Below, one piece after another: positions 62,003 to 64,000 of a stretch of 64,000 bases of DNA. The notes beneath the pieces were generated by a model. It worked only from the letters and a program-made list of their open reading frames with translations. It was not told the DNA's origin and did no database searches. Origin of the DNA: Panacagrimonas sp. (GTDB lineage Bacteria > Pseudomonadota > Gammaproteobacteria > Nevskiales > Nevskiaceae); NCBI RefSeq assembly GCF_020697055.1, contig NZ_JAJFBP010000018.1, positions 42,730 through 106,729 on the forward strand. Reading direction: 5' to 3'. The position numbers and the translations under genes are program-made. The number at the start of each line of letters is the position of its first letter. The stretch's first letter is position 1.

Positions 62003-62989
62003 ATGCGCGCTATCGAAATCTCCAAGCCCGGTCCACCGGACGTCCTCGTTCCGTGCGAGCGTTCCCGCCCCCAGCCCGGCCCAGGCCAGGTTCTGGTCCA
62101 GGTCGCCGCGGCAGGCGTCAATCGCCCCGATGTGCTGCAGCGACTGGGCCGGTATCCCGTCCCGCCGGACGCCTCCGATCTTCCGGGCCTTGAAGTCGCC
62201 GGCACGATCGTCGACGGCGACCCGGCGGATTCCGGTTTCGCCATCGGCGATCGCGTCTGCGCCTTGGTTCACGGCGGAGGCTATGCGCAGTTTTGCGTGG
62301 CGCCCGCAGGTCAGTGCCTGCCGATCCCGCGCGGACTCTCCGAGATCGAGGCCGCATCGCTGCCGGAGACGTTCTTCACCGTCTGGAGCAATGTGTTCGA
62401 TCGCGGGCGGCTGGCCGCGGGCGAAACGCTGCTGGTCCAGGGCGGAAGCAGCGGGATCGGGGTGACCGCGATCCAGATGGCGCGGGCGCTCGGTCATCGC
62501 GTGCTGGCCACCGCCGGCACCGACGAGAAGGCTCGCGCGTGTGAGGCGCTCGGCGCCGAGCGCTGCATCAACTACAAGACGGAGGACTTCGTCGCTGAAG
62601 TGAAGCGGTTGACCGGCGGGCGTGGCGCCGACGTGATCCTCGACATGGTCGCCGGCGATTACGTTCCCCGCGAAGTCCGATGCCTGGCGGACGATGGCCG
62701 ACTCGTCGTGATCGCCCTGCTCGGCGGAGCGACCGCACAGGTTCCGCTCGATCAGATCCTGGTGCGCCGGTTGACGATCACCGGATCGACGCTGCGGCCG
62801 CGCCCGGTCGCGTTCAAATCAGCGATCGCCGCCGCGCTGCGCGAGCGGATTTGGCCGCTGATCGAGAACGGCAGCATCCGGCCGGTGATTCATCGCACGT
62901 TCCCTCTCGATGAGGCAGCCGAGGCGCACCGCCTGATGGAGAGCAGCACCCACATCGGCAAGATCGTCCTCACGATCCCGCCGGCCTGA
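62003..62989 (+). CDS. NAD(P)H:quinone oxidoreductase-type zinc-free MDR protein
   Basis: This 328-residue medium-chain reductase has the GroES-like N-terminal domain (GVNRPDVLQRLGRYP, PGLEVAGTI) and a Rossmann fold (LLVQGGSSGIGVTAIQMARALG). It lacks the zinc-ligand cysteines of alcohol dehydrogenases, so it is of the PIG3/QOR type that reduces quinones or enones with NADPH. The ATG at 62003 gives the normal length; the frame is open through the divergent tRNA promoter and is rejected there. It converges with the nitronate monooxygenase gene. Confidence 0.92.
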   Translation: MRAIEISKPGPPDVLVPCERSRPQPGPGQVLVQVAAAGVNRPDVLQRLGRYPVPPDASDLPGLEVAGTIVDGDPADSGFAIGDRVCALVHGGGYAQFCVAPAGQCLPIPRGLSEIEAASLPETFFTVWSNVFDRGRLAAGETLLVQGGSSGIGVTAIQMARALGHRVLATAGTDEKARACEALGAERCINYKTEDFVAEVKRLTGGRGADVILDMVAGDYVPREVRCLADDGRLVVIALLGGATAQVPLDQILVRRLTITGSTLRPRPVAFKSAIAAALRERIWPLIENGSIRPVIHRTFPLDEAAEAHRLMESSTHIGKIVLTIPPA

Positions 62990-62993
62990 GGAC

Positions 62994-63974
62994 TCAGGCG
63001 GCCGCCCGCTGCGGAGCTGCGGCACCGAGCAATTCCGCTCGCGCCTCGTCGTACTCGCGCGAAAGGCGCTGGACCAGTTCGCGGGCCGGCACGACGGCGC
63101 GCACCGCGCCGATGCCTTGACCACATCCCCAGATGTCCTTCCACGCCTTGGCGCTGTCGCTGCCGAAATTCATCTTGCTCGGATCGGCCGTCGGAAGATT
63201 CTCGGGATCCAGGCCCGCCGCGACGACCGAAGGTTTCAGATAGTTGCCGTGCACGCCCGTGAACAGGTTCGAGTACACGATGTCGTCGGAGCTGCTGGCG
63301 ACGATGCAGTCCTTGTACGCATCCGCCGCACGGGCTTCCTGCGTCGCAATGAAGGCCGAGCCGACATAGGCGAAGTCCGCTCCCATCGCCTGGGCCGCCA
63401 GCACCGCGCGTCCGGTCGCGATGGCACCGCTGAGCGCAACCGGTCCGTTGAACCACTGCCGAATCTCCTGGATGAGCGCGAACGGGCTCTTCACACCCGC
63501 GTGGCCACCCGCACCGGCCGCCACCGCGATCAGGCCGTCGGCACCCTTCTCGATCGCCTTGTGCGCGTGCGTGTCGTTGATGATGTCGTGCATCACCGTA
63601 CCGCCGTACGAATGCGCCGCCTGATTGATCTCCGGCCGCGCGCCGAGCGAGGTGATGATGACCGGAACCTTGTACTTGACGCACAACTCCATGTCCGTCT
63701 CGAGGCGCGGATTGGATTTGTGCACGATCTGGTTGACTGCGAATGGTGCGGCCGGTCGTTCGGGATGCGCGCGATCATGTGCGGCGAGCGCTTCGGTGAT
63801 CTCCGCGAGCCACTCGTCGAGCTGCGACGCGGGCCTCGCATTCAATGCAGGCATCGATCCGACGACCCCTGCCTTGCACTGTTCGATGACCAGCTTGGGC
63901 CAGCTGATGATGAACAGCGGCGCGGCGATGACGGGGAGCCGCAGCGAGCGCAGCGCGGGGGGAAGCTTGGACAT
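62994..63974 (-). CDS. Nitronate monooxygenase
   Basis: This 326-residue FMN TIM-barrel protein has PVIAAPLFIISWPKLVIEQC at the N-terminus, the catalytic-His region AVAAGAGGHAGVKSPFALI, GPVALSGAIATG and GADFAYVGSAFIATQEA. It oxidises alkyl nitronates, such as propionate-3-nitronate, and so detoxifies them. The whole gene is inside the window, with its ATG at 63974. The closely adjoining convergent gene is the quinone oxidoreductase. Confidence 0.9.
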   Translation of the reverse strand: MSKLPPALRSLRLPVIAAPLFIISWPKLVIEQCKAGVVGSMPALNARPASQLDEWLAEITEALAAHDRAHPERPAAPFAVNQIVHKSNPRLETDMELCVKYKVPVIITSLGARPEINQAAHSYGGTVMHDIINDTHAHKAIEKGADGLIAVAAGAGGHAGVKSPFALIQEIRQWFNGPVALSGAIATGRAVLAAQAMGADFAYVGSAFIATQEARAADAYKDCIVASSSDDIVYSNLFTGVHGNYLKPSVVAAGLDPENLPTADPSKMNFGSDSAKAWKDIWGCGQGIGAVRAVVPARELVQRLSREYDEARAELLGAAAPQRAAA

Positions 63975-64000
63975 GGATCGCGATCCGACGGGTAGAAAGA

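Overview
The window is about 64 kb of high-GC, gene-dense chromosomal DNA from a gammaproteobacterium. The order metY-rimP-nusA-infB-rbfA-truB-rpsO-pnp, the smc-zipA-ligA set, a full EF-P beta-lysylation set (epmA, efp, epmB), a FimX-type protein and a 'GTAGCCCGGG' inverted repeat all point to the Lysobacterales (Xanthomonadales) or a close relative such as the Nevskiales. The placement is an inference from gene order and protein resemblance. I saw no transposase, integrase, phage gene, rRNA or CRISPR array.

Left part (1-11.7 kb): the end of a DUF1134/EipA-like gene, then a two-partner-secretion-like outer-membrane transporter behind a glycine-rich protein built of 16-residue repeats. Next come yccA, a DUF486 membrane protein and an amidase. 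A minus-strand group then holds cbpA, an acyl-CoA synthetase carrying a LuxR-type DNA-binding domain, and an ordinary acyl-CoA synthetase paralogue. The HTH-synthetase fusion is the most unusual protein here.

Middle part (11.8-36.9 kb): orn, a trans-sulfuration enzyme, a 1407-residue membrane protein coupled to a pterin dehydratase, a thioredoxin-like protein with recR, and a TSUP transporter. A signalling operon follows: lone receiver, receiver-GGDEF-degenerate EAL, MASE1/CHASE histidine kinase. Then come epmA and efp, divergent from epmB and fimX; a Baeyer-Villiger-type monooxygenase; htpX; parC, whose reading frame is broken near its 3' end by a 4-bp tandem duplication; two small proteins; and pgm.

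Right part (36.9-64 kb): ligA, zipA and smc; queF, a DUF1161-like protein and a ceramidase-like membrane protein. A glycerolipid-looking operon contains an alkyl-DHAP synthase-like flavoprotein, glpD and an FGGY kinase, with a HAD phosphatase upstream. gluQ and phaR follow. Downstream of phaR lies an unannotated, promoter-driven, hairpin-rich transcript candidate that shares an 18-bp element with the phaR start region and carries an unpaired anti-Shine-Dalgarno tract. The window closes with the large minus-strand translation operon led by tRNA-fMet, unusually containing a glutathione-transferase-like gene between infB and rbfA, then a quinone oxidoreductase and a nitronate monooxygenase.

Working themes: translation and RNA metabolism (metY operon, EF-P set, orn, gluQ, queF), c-di-GMP and pilus signalling (GGDEF protein, fimX), fatty-acid, glycerolipid and PHA metabolism (two synthetases, alkyl-DHAP synthase-like/glpD/kinase, phaR), and chromosome maintenance (recR, parC, ligA, smc).
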